Shown here: positions 54,201 to 64,000 of the stretch, piece by piece
Position numbering within the stretch: the stretch's first letter is position 1
Layout: every line of letters starts with the position of its first letter
DNA from: Campanula takesimana
Lineage: Eukaryota > Streptophyta > Magnoliopsida > Asterales > Campanulaceae
DNA: 64,000 bases
NCBI GenBank assembly: GCA_026119855.1
Contig: JAOWBW010001583.1
Location: 62,001 to 126,000, forward strand
Direction: 5' to 3'
Translations under genes and position numbers: made by a program
Notes under the pieces: model-generated
What the model was told of the DNA's origin: nothing
Database searches by the model: none
Seen by the model: only the letters and a program-made list of their open reading frames with translations

Positions 54201-57200
54201 AAAATTTATTGATTTATGTGATGGCCTTAGCCATCAGTGATAAGGCTTTGCGATGGCTATTGCAACAACGATAACCATCACAATAGATGCGACGGATTTT
54301 AGGGTTTACGCGACTGTTTTCAGCCACCGCAAGAAAACATTTTTCTTGTGGTGACGTGTCTCTCTCTCTCTATCTCTCTCTCTCCCTCTATATATATATA
54401 TATATATATATTTGTGTGCGTGTGTGTGTGTATATATATTTATGTGTGTTTATATGTATATACATATGTATAAATGTATATATGTATTGCGAAGCTACAA
54501 TTATTTTTAGATGATGGAAACATGACATAATATATTTTGTAAAAAAATTGTGACATTTAAAATTCCTATCGAAATTTAAGCGAGTGAAAATAAATCTATA
54601 TTGTATAATTTGACTTATATATAAATATATATTACTCCCTCCGTCCCATATTATTGCTATCAAATGGGAGTGCACTAGGATTAAGAAAATATGTTGGGAA
54701 AGTAAGTATTGTGAGTGGGTAGGAAGTAAAAATAAGTCAGTGGATAGTTGTTGTGAGTAGAATAGAAAGATAAAAGTAACATTGTGAGTAAGTAACAATA
54801 AGTATGGGACACCCAAAATGAAAATACGTATCGATAAGTATGGGACGGAGGGAGTAATTTTTTTTTGACACGTATAGATATATATTTACACACACACATG
54901 CAAAATTATGAGGGAGGAAGTACCTTATATTTGAATTGGTTCAAAATAAAAAGAATCAATGGTAAAGAAACATGTATTCATGTAAGTGTATGTAAATGTG
55001 TGATGTGTATATCAATGAATACAAATAAAAACCCATAAACCTTTGGAGCCCTAGATCTTTCATTTTTTCGCGGACCACTTGCTTCTCGACCCCCTCGGCT
55101 CTAAGCTTATTCAACATTTCGTCCACTAACTTCTTCTCAACATCAATGTTTACATTTTCCATGAATAATGCTTTTTCTTCAAGACTTCCCTGTTGTTTGC
55201 CACAAACATAAGCTGAAACAAAATGTTATTAGTTGTATATATGTTGTCTCTAAGAAAGAACTTAATTAACAGTACCCATGTGTGTGCGTGCGTTTCTTTT
55301 CTCCTTTCTTTTTCTCAATGGAATCTAGAGCTTCTGGACATTGGAATGCCGGAACTCTCAAATCAAATAATAGGAGAGATTACTACATAGCACATAACAT
55401 CATTATAACACATTTTTACGCCGCACAATAAACATTTAACCTTTCAATTAAAGTTGACGGCAAAGAAACGAAATCCTTGCATAGATAAATTATAGCTCAT
55501 ACTATCACTTAAATGATGGAGAATCCATTTGTCTCTAGACTACACAAGGTTCATTATAGATGCAATAGTTACCAATATATGCAATGTACTACACCGTGTA
55601 TCACTATTTGAAAACACACTTTAAGTGACCAATCTTAGGAAATGAACAGTATTTGGTCACCTACTTTAGACGATCAAAATTTAAGATTGGTCCCCAGAGA
55701 TCATTTTTTGGCAACCAAGCCTCTTGTCGCCTTCTTTAGTCGACAAATGTGGTTCAGCACCTAGTTTGCCTATTAGTGATTATGTTTTTGGCGACTAAAT
55801 TAGTAGTTACCTTGCGTAAACATTGTTTGAATATGAAGGTTTTAGTCATCTATAAGACATTTTTGGTGACTGTCTTTGGCGCACAGTGTCATAGTCATCT
55901 TAAAAATAATTAACATAGGCTTTTGTCACCAAAGAAAAATGTTTGGTGACTATTTATATGGCGACTACATCAATAGTCACCTTATATAAACTTTAAACGA
56001 CAAACAAATATTTCATCACCTAGAATATATTGCAACCAAGCCTTTGATGAACAAGAAAATACTCATCTTAAATTTCCTTGGTGACTAATTGTTTGACGAC
56101 CAAGAAAGTAGTCACCTAATTATCTTTTAGGGACTATTTGATTTTCATCTAAATTAATTATTCACTAACTAATAATTTGTCATCTAATGGGTTTGGGAGC
56201 CATAAAATAATTTTTGGTGACAAGCTTTGAATTTGATAAATTTGTCACATGAATGTTGAAGTGATTTGTAGCCTAAATAAAGCTTAGCGACAACTACTTT
56301 GTCATAAGAAGTTCGTTGCCTACGAAGTTTAGGTAACAAACACCAATATTAGTCACCTAAATTGCGGGGATTCAGCCTTTATGCCACAAATCTCTTGTGA
56401 CGAAGAATTGTCACCTTAAGTTTATGGCAACAAATATTACAGGTGACCAATTTTATTTTATTTTTGTCGTTAAAATGATGGTTTCCACTACACCATAATG
56501 TAGTATATAGCGATCGCTTAGTCATTTGCACTTTGTAATAGGCACTTTCAAGTTGAATAACAAATAACAGAACTCAGTTAGATGATGTTAAATTTCCAGT
56601 AACAGGATGATTACGGAGAGAATATCTGGAGAAATAAAGTAACACATGTGAAGAATTTTATAGAATCTTAAAAAGTATCACCATAATTTCAACCGCACAT
56701 ATATATGTAACAGAATCTTCAACTCTGTCCCACTAGCGAGTTCAAACATGCTTTATTTCGGCGTGTTCATTCACGGAAATCTCCTCCCAACACCACTTCT
56801 CCCTTTCTTCCATTCCCACAAACCCTCCCACCGACGCCCTCCCTCTTACACTGACAAATATGCCCCTCTTTCTTTTTTGTACTAAATACCTAAATTGTTT
56901 CGAATATGGAAGTTTTAGATTAAGCCACAAATCGAGGAGATACAAAGAGTTGAATATGTTGCCTAAGAAAGCCGAATTGAAGACTTTGTTCAGCTCATAC
57001 AAATTGAAGAAATTGGTGAGGGAAATGTTTGAATTTAAAAGATAGTTTTTAATAATTAAATTTTACTAATTTCAAAATTTGAAAAATAAATAAATAATAA
57101 TAATAGAAGTGATCTGAATATTTTAGAATTTGACAGAAAATTTAACTAGTTATCTTTGTTAATATGAGCATGATATACATTGTGAGTGTGCTCACTGGTA

Positions 57201-58607
57201 TATTAAGCTTTTAGATGAGTTGGTTACTTAACATGGTATTAGAGCTCTAGGTTTGGACCAGAGTTCGAATCCTCCCGGTATATGAAATCCACGTACATAT
57301 GTTAGGGAGAGTGTTAATATCAGCATCAATATTCTAAAAGACCCCCGTCTAGGCCGCCTAGGCGCTAGGCGTTCATGAAACGCCTAGGTCCCGTCTAGGA
57401 TATTATAGTTATTTCTAAATTCTTGGCCCCGCCTAGATCCCACCTAGGCGCTAGGCGGCCCTCCGGCGCCCAGCGACCGCCTAGCGTTATTTAGAAACTT
57501 GATCAGCGTGATATGTGAGGGAGAGTGTTCATATGAGCATGATATACACAGATACATGTGCGTTGAAGGCAATGTTTGAAGGATGGAGAAGAAGGTTGAA
57601 AAGGTGTGTCTATTTAACAAGTGTTAGTGTTCTTCTTAACAGATTTTAGTGTATTCAAAGGGTCTTAGTCTTCTTCTTATGTGGCTTGCCGAAGACTAGA
57701 GCGCCAACGTGTTGATTAAGATGCCACGTTGACATTCATGTTAACTATTCGAACGTCGTTAGGATATATTGGATTATATATAACAAAATGATAAGGTACA
57801 TAAAATTAAAATGTCACTATGTAGTAAATTGCATTTATTATAAAAAAAAACGTAACACTACGTTGCACATATTGGTCATTCACACCCTGATGTATATTAC
57901 TTAATCGAAAGCTCAAATTTTTAATCCATCAAAGTACCAACCTGTAGATACATGAAGAAGAACCTTCAGATTAACACAGTTTTTGGCAAAGTCCAGAATA
58001 TGATTTGCTCCCAAAGTGTTTATATCGATAGCAACGTCGTATCTGGGGAGAGAGAGAGATGTATAATATTTGGTAAGTTGTTGTGCTTTTGTTTTCCCCA
58101 ACAATAAATATAAATTCATTGAGGAGTATATACCGTTCATCAAACCTGGTTACACCGGCTGCGTTGACAATGAGGTCTATGTCTGAACAAATCTCATTTG
58201 TCAATTTACAATCCTCAATGCCTATATTCGGAAGGGAAATATCACCGCAGACAGGATGGACTTTCGCTGATAGAAAACAAGTAAACTCTTCCCCCCACTT
58301 TTCTCTTAGAAGTCTGAATAGTTCTGTACTTGCGACCTGCATATAGAATAACTTGTAGGTGCTGCCATTTTTTTGTACGAGAAAATTTTGGGGGAAACTA
58401 GTTTCTCCATAAGTTATAAAAAGTCATGTTTTTATATCGTTTAGGGTTTAGGGCTTAAGGTTTAGGGTTTAAGGGTGAAAAACAAGACTTTTTAAAGACT
58501 TTTTATAACTTATGGAGGAACTAGTTTCCTCCAAAACACACTCTTTTTGTACCGAATGCTAAATGATTTGTCGATACATATATATATATACATATATATA
58601 TATATAC

Positions 58608-58663
<56 letters not shown>

Positions 58664-59824
58664 GTGCGTGTGTGCATATATATACTCTCTCCGTCCCATA
58701 ATTATGTGCACAAATTGCCATTTTGGGTGTTCATAAGTCACACTTTCCTAAAATGGCAAAGAATCTTGAGAAAATTTTGGGGGAAACTAGTTCTTCCATA
58801 TAAAAAATCCTGTTTTTATATGGGTTAAGGTTTAGGATTTAAGGTTTAAGGTTAAGAGTTTAGGGTTTAAGGGTTAAAAACAGGACTTTTTATAACTTAT
58901 GAGGAATTAGTTTCCCCCAAAACCTACTCAAGAATCTTTAATATTCATCTAAATTATTCTTTCTCCTACTTTACTTTTATACTCACAACACCAATCAACC
59001 TACTATTACCTTTCCCACTTTCTCTCTCATACTTCACTTTTCACACTCACAACAACTGCCCACTACTATTCATCCCTTGCAAAACCCATTTTGTGCACAT
59101 AGTTATGGGACGGAGGGAGTATATATCAAGAGGTAACATAAACATCAAAGAGACAGGGCCGTTCCTAGCTTTTTTGAGGCCCTGGGCGAGGTCCAATGAA
59201 GGGCTCTTTCTCTTTTTGAAACAATGAACGGCCTTTTATAAATCTTTTTTTTTCCTCCTTCAAAACTCCTGTTTTTTACTAGCAGAATTATTTTTTTGTG
59301 TTAACTTGCATTTTGAATTTGTATTTAATTATAAAATAATTGTAAGATCAAATGATTGAAATTAGTATAATAACAGATAAATTAAAGGTTATAATCAAAC
59401 CTATAAATTTTTATCATAAAAAATAGTAAGAAAATATATAAAACCCAGTAAAATTATAAAAGGAAAAAAATATGTACAACAAAAACATGATGAAAAAAAT
59501 ATACATATACTGAACATTATAACAACCTCGTCATGAAAGCGTTGTGTGGCGGATTTCGCGTCTGTAGCTCTTATAAGTAGGATTAGCTTCTTCACATTGG
59601 GCTGAATCCTGAGAATTTTTTCCAGCAGAACTGCAATCCTCCAAAACAAATCAAGTTGTTAGTCTAAGTATCATAGTACCATGAATGCATCAAAACTCAA
59701 CAAGTAAATAAACAATAATTTGTTAAGGGAGAGAGAGACTTTTCGCTAGAAAACCAGTGGCACCAGTGATTAAAATGTTCTTCCCCTCAAAGAACCTAAT
59801 CAGATTATCTCCATCCATTATCAT
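51226..59824 (-). CDS. Alcohol-forming fatty acyl-CoA reductase, ten exons, apparently intact
   Basis: The gene reduces long-chain acyl-CoA to primary alcohol with NADPH, for cuticular wax, suberin or pollen lipids, probably at the ER. Exons on the minus strand: 59740-59824, 59527-59630, 58134-58336, 57942-58042, 55041-55212, 53814-53975, 52598-52679, 52112-52381, 51471-51598 and 51226-51379. All introns are GT-AG, phases agree, and the 1,461-base CDS gives 486 residues without a stop; plant FARs are usually about 490. Seen: NAD(P)-binding motif ITGATGFLAK (residues 18-27), VNAAGVTRFDER, HVSTAYVCG, the active-site YSFTK within NTYSFTKAMGE, VVIIRPTIITSTYKDPFPGW, and the C-terminal FAR domain (FNMGAYYLFAK, FFNGVFDDHNTKRL, WEDYF, HFPGVVRY). 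No plastid transit peptide precedes the first domain, unlike MS2-type FARs. A second in-frame ATG lies two codons downstream. Substrate chain length cannot be read from sequence. Confidence 0.93.
51651..51989. mobile_element. Degraded Stowaway MITE in FAR intron 8
   Basis: TACTCAATCCGTCACAAAATATTT at the left, CCAGAGATAGAGGGAGTA at the right, TA borders; diverged. Confidence 0.65.
52750..52903. mobile_element. Telomere-repeat MITE, copy A (FAR intron 6)
   Basis: Begins GAGAAAATTTTGGGGGAAAC and ends with inverted GTTTCCTCAAAAACACACTC; arms about 45 bp. The centre is a run of degenerate plant telomere repeats (TTTAAGGTTTAGGGTTTAGGG). Flanks GTCGATCAT and GGCGATGAT agree at 7 of 9 positions. 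Confidence 0.85.
53461..53574. mobile_element. hAT MITE, near-perfect hairpin (FAR intron 6)
   Basis: TAGGGGTGGCAAAATGGGTG at the left is matched by inverted CACCCATTTTGCCACCACTA; the 114 bases fold almost completely. CTCTCGTT is duplicated perfectly at 53453-53460 and 53575-53582. The 8-bp duplication and TAGGGGTGGC ends identify hAT. Confidence 0.93.
54139..54167. repeat. (TG)n/(AC)n microsatellite
   Basis: About ten TG repeats followed directly by ACACACA, in FAR intron 5. Confidence 0.9.
54190..54353. mobile_element. Possible CACTA-type terminus (FAR intron 5)
   Basis: TTTTTCTTGTGGTG at 54340-54353 is one base from the inverted form of the plant CACTA end CACTACAAGAAAAA. It is preceded by short GCGATGG/CCATCGC-like motifs in both orientations, as in subterminal repeats. 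The opposite end was not found. Confidence 0.35.
54357..54440. repeat. Compound microsatellite (CT)n(TA)n(TG)n
   Basis: CTCTCT runs, then TATATATA, then GTGTGTGTGTGTA, in FAR intron 5. Confidence 0.92.
54633..54856. mobile_element. Stowaway MITE (FAR intron 5)
   Basis: TACTCCCTCCGTCCCATATTATTG at the left, GATAAGTATGGGACGGAGGGAGTA at the right, TA borders. Confidence 0.93.
55620..56470. repeat. Dense array of GGTGACTA / TAGTCACC-type motifs (FAR intron 4)
   Basis: Motifs of the form GGTGACTA, GGCGACTA, GTCACCTA, GTCACCAA and GGCAACCAAG recur every 20-50 bases in both orientations over about 850 bases. TACTACACCGTG (55587) and CACTACACCATAATG (56486) stand near the two borders but in the same orientation. 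This may be a CACTA-like internal region; the class is not settled. Confidence 0.7.
57157..57540. mobile_element. TRIM-like LTR element remnant (FAR intron 4)
   Basis: A 77-bp LTR (57157-57233) runs from TGTTAATATGAGCATGATAT to ACTTAACA and is followed at once by TGGTATTAGAGC, an initiator tRNA-Met primer site. A purine tract TTAGGGAGAG precedes a second, broken LTR start (TGTTAATATCAGCAT, 57312), and GAGGGAGAG precedes a third (TGTTCATATGAGCATGATAT, 57526). No coding sequence, as in terminal-repeat retrotransposons in miniature. Confidence 0.65.
57340..57490. repeat. GCCTAGGCG-rich palindromic repeat
   Basis: Repeated GCCTAGGCGCTAGGCG-type palindromes in GC-rich DNA, inside the TRIM-like region. 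The GC content contrasts sharply with the AT-rich intron. Class unknown. Confidence 0.6.
58379..58543. mobile_element. Telomere-repeat MITE, copy B (FAR intron 2)
   Basis: Begins GAGAAAATTTTGGGGGAAAC and ends CTAGTTTCCTCCAAAACACACTC. The centre has TTTAGGGTTTAGGG and TTTAGGGTTTAAGGG. A perfect 9-bp duplication TTTTTGTAC lies at 58370-58378 and 58544-58552. It starts 42 bases from exon 3. Confidence 0.92.
58565..58683. repeat. (TA)n/(ATAC)n microsatellite
   Basis: Over 100 bases of TATATACATATA-type repeats, in FAR intron 2. Open frames of Tyr/Ile repeats across it are artefacts. Confidence 0.95.
58683..59121. mobile_element. Stowaway MITE split by telomere-repeat MITE copy C (FAR intron 2)
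   Basis: TACTCTCTCCGTCCCATAATTATG at the left, ATAGTTATGGGACGGAGGGAGTA at the right, TA borders. Without the 162-bp insert and its duplication it is about 268 bp, a usual length for the other copies here. Confidence 0.92.
58768..58929. mobile_element. Telomere-repeat MITE, copy C
   Basis: Begins GAGAAAATTTTGGGGGAAAC and ends TTCCCCCAAAACCTACTC. A perfect 9-bp duplication AAGAATCTT lies at 58759-58767 and 58930-58938. The centre is TTTAGGATTTAAGG, TTTAGGGTTTAAGGG. Confidence 0.93.
59122..59526. other. FAR intron 2, unique part
   Basis: AT-rich intron sequence between the Stowaway and exon 2; nothing further recognised. Confidence 0.6.
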
Positions 59825-59913
59825 TGATATCAAATTGAAGCGAGTGGAACTAATGTGTGTGTATATATACACATATACATACATAGGTGTATATATATAT
59901 ATATACATATATA

Positions 59914-60145
59914 TACTCCCCCTGTCCCACTAAAAAATAGGATTTTGGTAGCTTTTTTTATTCTTTGACAGAGTAATTTAAGTAAAAAATAATTATCCTA
60001 ACGTAAATCTAAAAATTGTTTTTGATAGTGTTATCAATATTGATACATTTAAATTTTTATTAAGATCATTATTTTTCTTCAAAAGTTTTGGTCAAAGTAT
60101 AGTCAAGTTTACCAAAATCTTATTTCGAGTGGGACGGAAGGAGTA
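59914..60145. mobile_element. Stowaway MITE in the FAR promoter
   Basis: TACTCCCCCTGTCCCACTAAAAAAT at the left, TTTCGAGTGGGACGGAAGGAGTA at the right, TA borders. It starts 90 bp upstream of the FAR start codon. Its interior matches the reverse complement of the MITE at 7051-7289. Confidence 0.88.
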
Positions 60146-60168
60146 TATGTGTGTGTGTGTGTGTGTAA
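60145..60168. repeat. (TG)n microsatellite
   Basis: About ten TG repeats next to the promoter MITE. Confidence 0.9.
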
Positions 60169-60329
60169 TTAGGCGTGGAAATTTATTTTTCCTGGTAAAT
60201 TTCCAAGCTAATCTGCTGACAAAAGGGTTAGAACATTGCTTACTTCTATGGTTGGCTTTAATGGCAACTTAATTGGAATTGCACTACATTGCTACTTCTA
60301 TAATGTACTTAAATGGAAAGACTAATTAA

Positions 60330-60581
60330 TACTCCCTCCTCCGTCCCAGATTTAGTGGGCACAAAAAAATTCTAGCACGGGAATTAAAGAAAGTGTTAGT
60401 GTTGTGAGTATGAAAAATTAGTATGAGAGAATAAGTGTAAGTGTTGTGAGTATAACAGAAAATATGAGAGGGAATGAGTGGGAGGATAGTAAAGATTTTT
60501 TACTATTTTTAGTAATGTGTCCATTTAAATGGGATGCCCAAAAAGGAAATTTATGCACATTAATCCGGGACAGAGGGAGTA
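60330..60581. mobile_element. Stowaway MITE upstream of FAR
   Basis: TACTCCCTCCTCCGTCCCAG at the left (with an extra CTC), ATCCGGGACAGAGGGAGTA at the right, TA borders. Confidence 0.9.
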
Positions 60582-61278
60582 TATAGTTTGGTATTTTCAG
60601 GCTTCAGCCAACCATTCTGTCTATTGTTCATCTAACTTATTGGCAATAAGTTGTTTGGTATCACCGTTTTGGCCTAATTTGTTGTCAACAATTTATAGTT
60701 CGGTCTCACGACATTAACCGTTCTCCAATATATGGAACTTGTTATTGTAATATGACCTCACATGTATATGGTTGTATACATGCAAAAATTCAGTACTCAT
60801 AAGTGAGATTTGAAATGCATTATTTTTCTCACTCCTTTCTACTTGTACATCTCCCGCCCCCACCCCAAAAACCTATCACCTTCTACCACTATGTCAAAAG
60901 GGTAATGCTAGGGGCACAAAAGAAGTATACAAAATGATCGATACAAAATGAGGTGGCGATATTTTATTGGTTGCATTGATTGTGGATCCGCCATACTCTA
61001 ATTAAAAGCACCAACAAAATATTGATACATCATTTTGTGAACCAAATTTTGTGAGATTTTTTTGTGACTTTATATTTACCCGTGTAAAAATTGATGTGTC
61101 CACCACTATATCAAAATTGATTTGTCCAAGGAAAATTATAATTGGGCTTATATGGGCCTATATATGAAAAAGGACCCAAGCATGAAAAGGAAAGTGTTGG
61201 GCCTAGGAAGCTTACAAGAACTCGCATGCCGCTAGATAAGCCCTTGGGGGCGACTTGACATTGTGAGCCTGAAAGCAT
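60582..61278. other. Intergenic DNA upstream of FAR
   Basis: No gene seen. ACAAAATGATCGATACAAAATGAG near 60930 and a decayed inverted match near 61020-61050 may be an old MITE. Confidence 0.5.
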
Positions 61279-61374
61279 ATAATGGAACTGAGTTTAAGAA
61301 TAACAGTGTTGCTCAATAGTGTGATGACTACGGGGTAGATTATGATTTTTCTGCTACTGGAGTTCCTTGACAAA
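61279..61374 (+). pseudogene. Copia integrase scrap
   Basis: Thirty-two codons read NGTEFKNNSVAQ, stop, CDDYGVDYDFSATGVP, stop, QN. This matches the catalytic-Asp region of the integrase in the SIRE-like element of this window (DNGTEFKN), but here with two in-frame stops and no flanking domain. It joins abruptly to a different gag sequence. Confidence 0.8.
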
Positions 61375-62400
61375 ATGTCTTCTTCTTCGTCTCTCCCCGT
61401 GTTTTACAACCCCAACTCAATCATGTGCCAAACAGTCCTTACCAAGGAAAACTACATCAATTGGGCAAACCTCTTCAAAACTCTTCTTCGTACCTATGAC
61501 CTACTCTATATCATCGACCCTAGCCAACCTCTTCAGCAATTGGGCCAAACATTCCTTACCAAGGAATACTACATCAATTGGGCAAACTTCTTCAAAACTC
61601 TTCTTCGTACCCATGACCTACTCTGTATCATCGACCCTAGCCAACCTCCAGCCACACTAGCCGATGGCTCTAACAATCCCAAACATGCCCTATGGAAGAA
61701 GGGCACTAACCTAGTTTGTGGATGAATTAAGAGGACGGTGACTCTTTCCTGTGACACTGCTCTCGCGGCTTGGGCGGCTTTACCCACGCGATTTGGGGCC
61801 TCTTCCGCTCTCCAAATCGAAAACCTTAAAGAAAAATTACAAGACTTGAAAAAAGCCCCTAAAACCTCTATTTCTGACTATCTCCTTCGAGCTTCCTCCA
61901 TCTCTGATTCATTCACCTCCGTCGAAGACCCCGTCGATGAATCTGTGGTCATTCAACGTGTTTTGGGTGGCTTAGGTTAGAATACAAAGAATTCTTAACT
62001 GCGGTTGCAGCTATCCACGCTCAAAAACCTGCTTACTTTTGACACCATGACCGATCTGCTGCTGAAAGAGGAGATGTCACTCTTGAAATTTGCCAATCTG
62101 GCTCCAACAATCACTGCCCTAGCCGCCGAAAAGAGGGATCATGCATCAGCTCCTGCTCCTATTTTTTTGAGTAATCGGGGAGGTGGAAACAACAATCGGG
62201 GAAATCTCAAAACCAACGCAATTATTTTGGTGGAAATCTTGGTCATGGTGGTCACTCTCAGGGACAATGGCGTCTGTCGTGGAACAATTTTGGTGTTAAC
62301 AGTGGAGTTAGCCGTGGATCTGGGTATAATAGAGGTTGAGGAAATGGGTCAACCCGTGGTAGATCAGGTCATAACAATGGGTGTGGGCTTCTCCTAGCCT
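61375..62400 (+). pseudogene. Copia Gag pseudogene with an internal tandem duplication
   Basis: ATG at 61375. The Gag N-terminus (LTKENYINWANLFKTLL, then IIDPSQP) is present twice, with a 117-bp period (units start 61428 and 61545), in frame. After an in-frame TGA near 61723 the frame continues (VTLSCDTALAAWAAL, then LQIENLKEKLQDLKK and SISDYLLRASSISDSF), typical of UBN2-type Gag. A shift near 61980 follows, and the Gly/Asn/Arg-rich C-terminal part appears in mixed frames to about 62400. No zinc knuckle, protease or pol follows. Confidence 0.8.
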
Positions 62401-62435
62401 CACATGCTGATTGTGCTTTAATCCAGGTCACAGTG

Positions 62436-64000
62436 TGTTAGTACCCGATTTGAAAATGAGTTATTTGGTCATCCCAGAACTCACAGGACCTTACAGGAAT
62501 TCAGAAACTGCGCGGGACTTATCTAAAATTTCCTGAAAAGCCCGAATATTGAGATAAATGCGTCTGATCGGATTTATTCACGTAGATAAACGTAATCCAG
62601 GTTTTCCAGAGTCCAGATCTAGCTCCAAACTTGATAACCACGAAATCCGCCAAGACTGGCCGAGCGTCCAATCCTTCCCTGGCCGTGCGGCCAGTGTTTC
62701 ATGGCCTAGTTCCTTATAAATAGGTGGCCTCAGCTCATTATTTCGACACACAATTCTATCCTCAGAGTTCCAGAGTCAAAACTGATGTGAGAACTCCAAG
62801 TCTAAGCTTTTCTAGCAATCCCGAAGTTCTGGCGGATCTACAAGCAGATTCGACTTCGTTCTTGCCAAGATTGGTGATATTCTTAACTGTTCTTACTATG
62901 TTCTTGCATGAATGTTAGGTTAGATCTATTTTATGCCTATGTTTATTATGTTTCTTCATACATTCATGATGTTTTTCATAATATTCATGCTAGATCTAGG
63001 GTTTATTCTACGTAAATGCCAGATTTAGTGTTACGAACTTCCTATAAACATGTTTGTTCAAATGTTTTCTTCATCAATGCTCATATTATATTGCTATAGT
63101 TAGGGTTTTGATCTTTATGTACATATGTTATAGCCTATGATGTCTAGGGTTTCCATCAAACCCGCCTTAGATCTAGGAACTACTACTAAATCCTAAACTT
63201 TAGGTAAATAATCTCATGATCAACAATTCTCCAATGATGAACGATGATGAATCTCATTGATCGTGTCGATGGTTAATCATTGATTCTAGGATGTGATCAT
63301 CAAATTATTTCTTTCTCCCCCCTACTATATTCATGATCCTGTTTCCTCCTATTCTAATTCTTCCTCGAACTACGCTGGCTTGAGCTTCTCATATGAGAGG
63401 AACGTAGGCAATCCTCTGATCCGGTCTAAAACACTAACACACAACTAACACATTCCCTTGAATCTCCCTAATCATGGTAGAAAATCCGATTTCTCGGGCG
63501 ATATGAGTGATCACTTTTATATTCTTCTTCTATCGTCACTTGACCCCCGAACCCAATTACTTGTATAATTATATTTTCTCAATGTTTTAGATCATTAAGA
63601 CGGCGTGGTGAATGATGGAGAAAATCTCCCTCTAATTGAATTACCCAAGCAAGTGGACTAGTCACTATTATAGTAACTTACCAAAGTAAGGGTCGAACCA
63701 CAAAGACTTGATGGTTAACAAATTGAAAACTACACTAAAAACAAATAAGTAAAAGGCGGGGTTTTGATTGATTAATTTAACTAAATTAAACTAAGAAATC
63801 AATAAAATAAATTAATGATTAAGGATGACAGAACAAAGCAATAAGATGAATTCAAGATTTGACAACGAGATTCAGAGATTGGGTTTCACAATACAATCAC
63901 TTTATGCTATTTTATTAATAAAGTCATCAATCTCATTCTAGGTCTCATTCACTAAATCACGAGTTGGGACGGTTTGGTGTGCGATTTGCAACTCAACTAT
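62436..64000. repeat. LTR-like sequence running off the window edge
   Basis: TGTTAGTACCCGATTTG at 62436 could be an LTR start, with a promoter-like CCTTATAAATAGG at 62714-62726 followed by leader-like sequence. A primer-site candidate and a second LTR are not visible within the window. The remainder (63000-64000) has no supported gene. Confidence 0.35.

Noticed and set aside
58521..58741. Overlapping frames of Tyr/Ile repeats
   Set aside because: They are translations of a TA microsatellite.

Overview
This is a nuclear plant genome window, most likely from a eudicot. It holds one spliced plant gene of the alcohol-forming fatty acyl-CoA reductase (FAR) family, very AT-rich intergenic DNA, and many Stowaway, Mutator-like, hAT, Harbinger and LTR elements typical of flowering plants. 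I cannot name the species. There is no bacterial gene organisation, no CRISPR array and no rRNA gene.

Layout. Positions 1-6.2 kb are DNA-transposon territory: a putative 3.5-kb Pack-MULE-like element with a captured gene-like stretch and a ~120-bp tandem array (itself split by a Harbinger-like insert), a 950-bp inverted-repeat element, and a 934-bp MULE with a perfect 9-bp target duplication. At 6.7-7.0 kb lie the first two exons of a FAR paralogue and nothing more. From 8 to 12.9 kb is an old antisense Copia remnant, split by a 2.9-kb deletion-derivative Copia element with two 515-bp LTRs. A 1.1-kb solo LTR follows at 12.9-14.0 kb. From 14.4 to 37.1 kb is a 22.7-kb nest: a Tat-type Gypsy element (minus strand) with a spliced gene on its antisense strand. 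An 11.65-kb SIRE/Maximus-like Copia element with an extra env-like reading frame has inserted into it, and a 1.28-kb solo LTR sits in its archaeal-type RNase H domain. From 37.3 to 50.7 kb come nested Stowaway MITEs, a G-rich minisatellite element, a truncated Copia element carrying a hAT insert, a tRNA-derived SINE and a 1.8-kb MULE.

From 51.2 to 59.8 kb is the main cellular gene: a FAR on the minus strand whose ten exons can be traced with consensus GT-AG borders, giving an uninterrupted 486-residue reading frame. It would reduce long-chain acyl-CoA to primary alcohol for wax, suberin or related lipids. Its introns carry at least eight small transposons or fragments. The last 3 kb holds degraded Copia gag and integrase pieces and an LTR-like stretch running off the edge.

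The genes do not form an operon or pathway. The window is a FAR locus (one intact copy, one truncated copy) separated by a layered transposon nest whose insertion order can be read from target-site duplications. The most unusual items are a three-copy, ~160-bp MITE family with degenerate plant telomere repeats inside and 9-bp target duplications, the antisense spliced gene in the Gypsy element, and tandem arrays lying within TIR elements.
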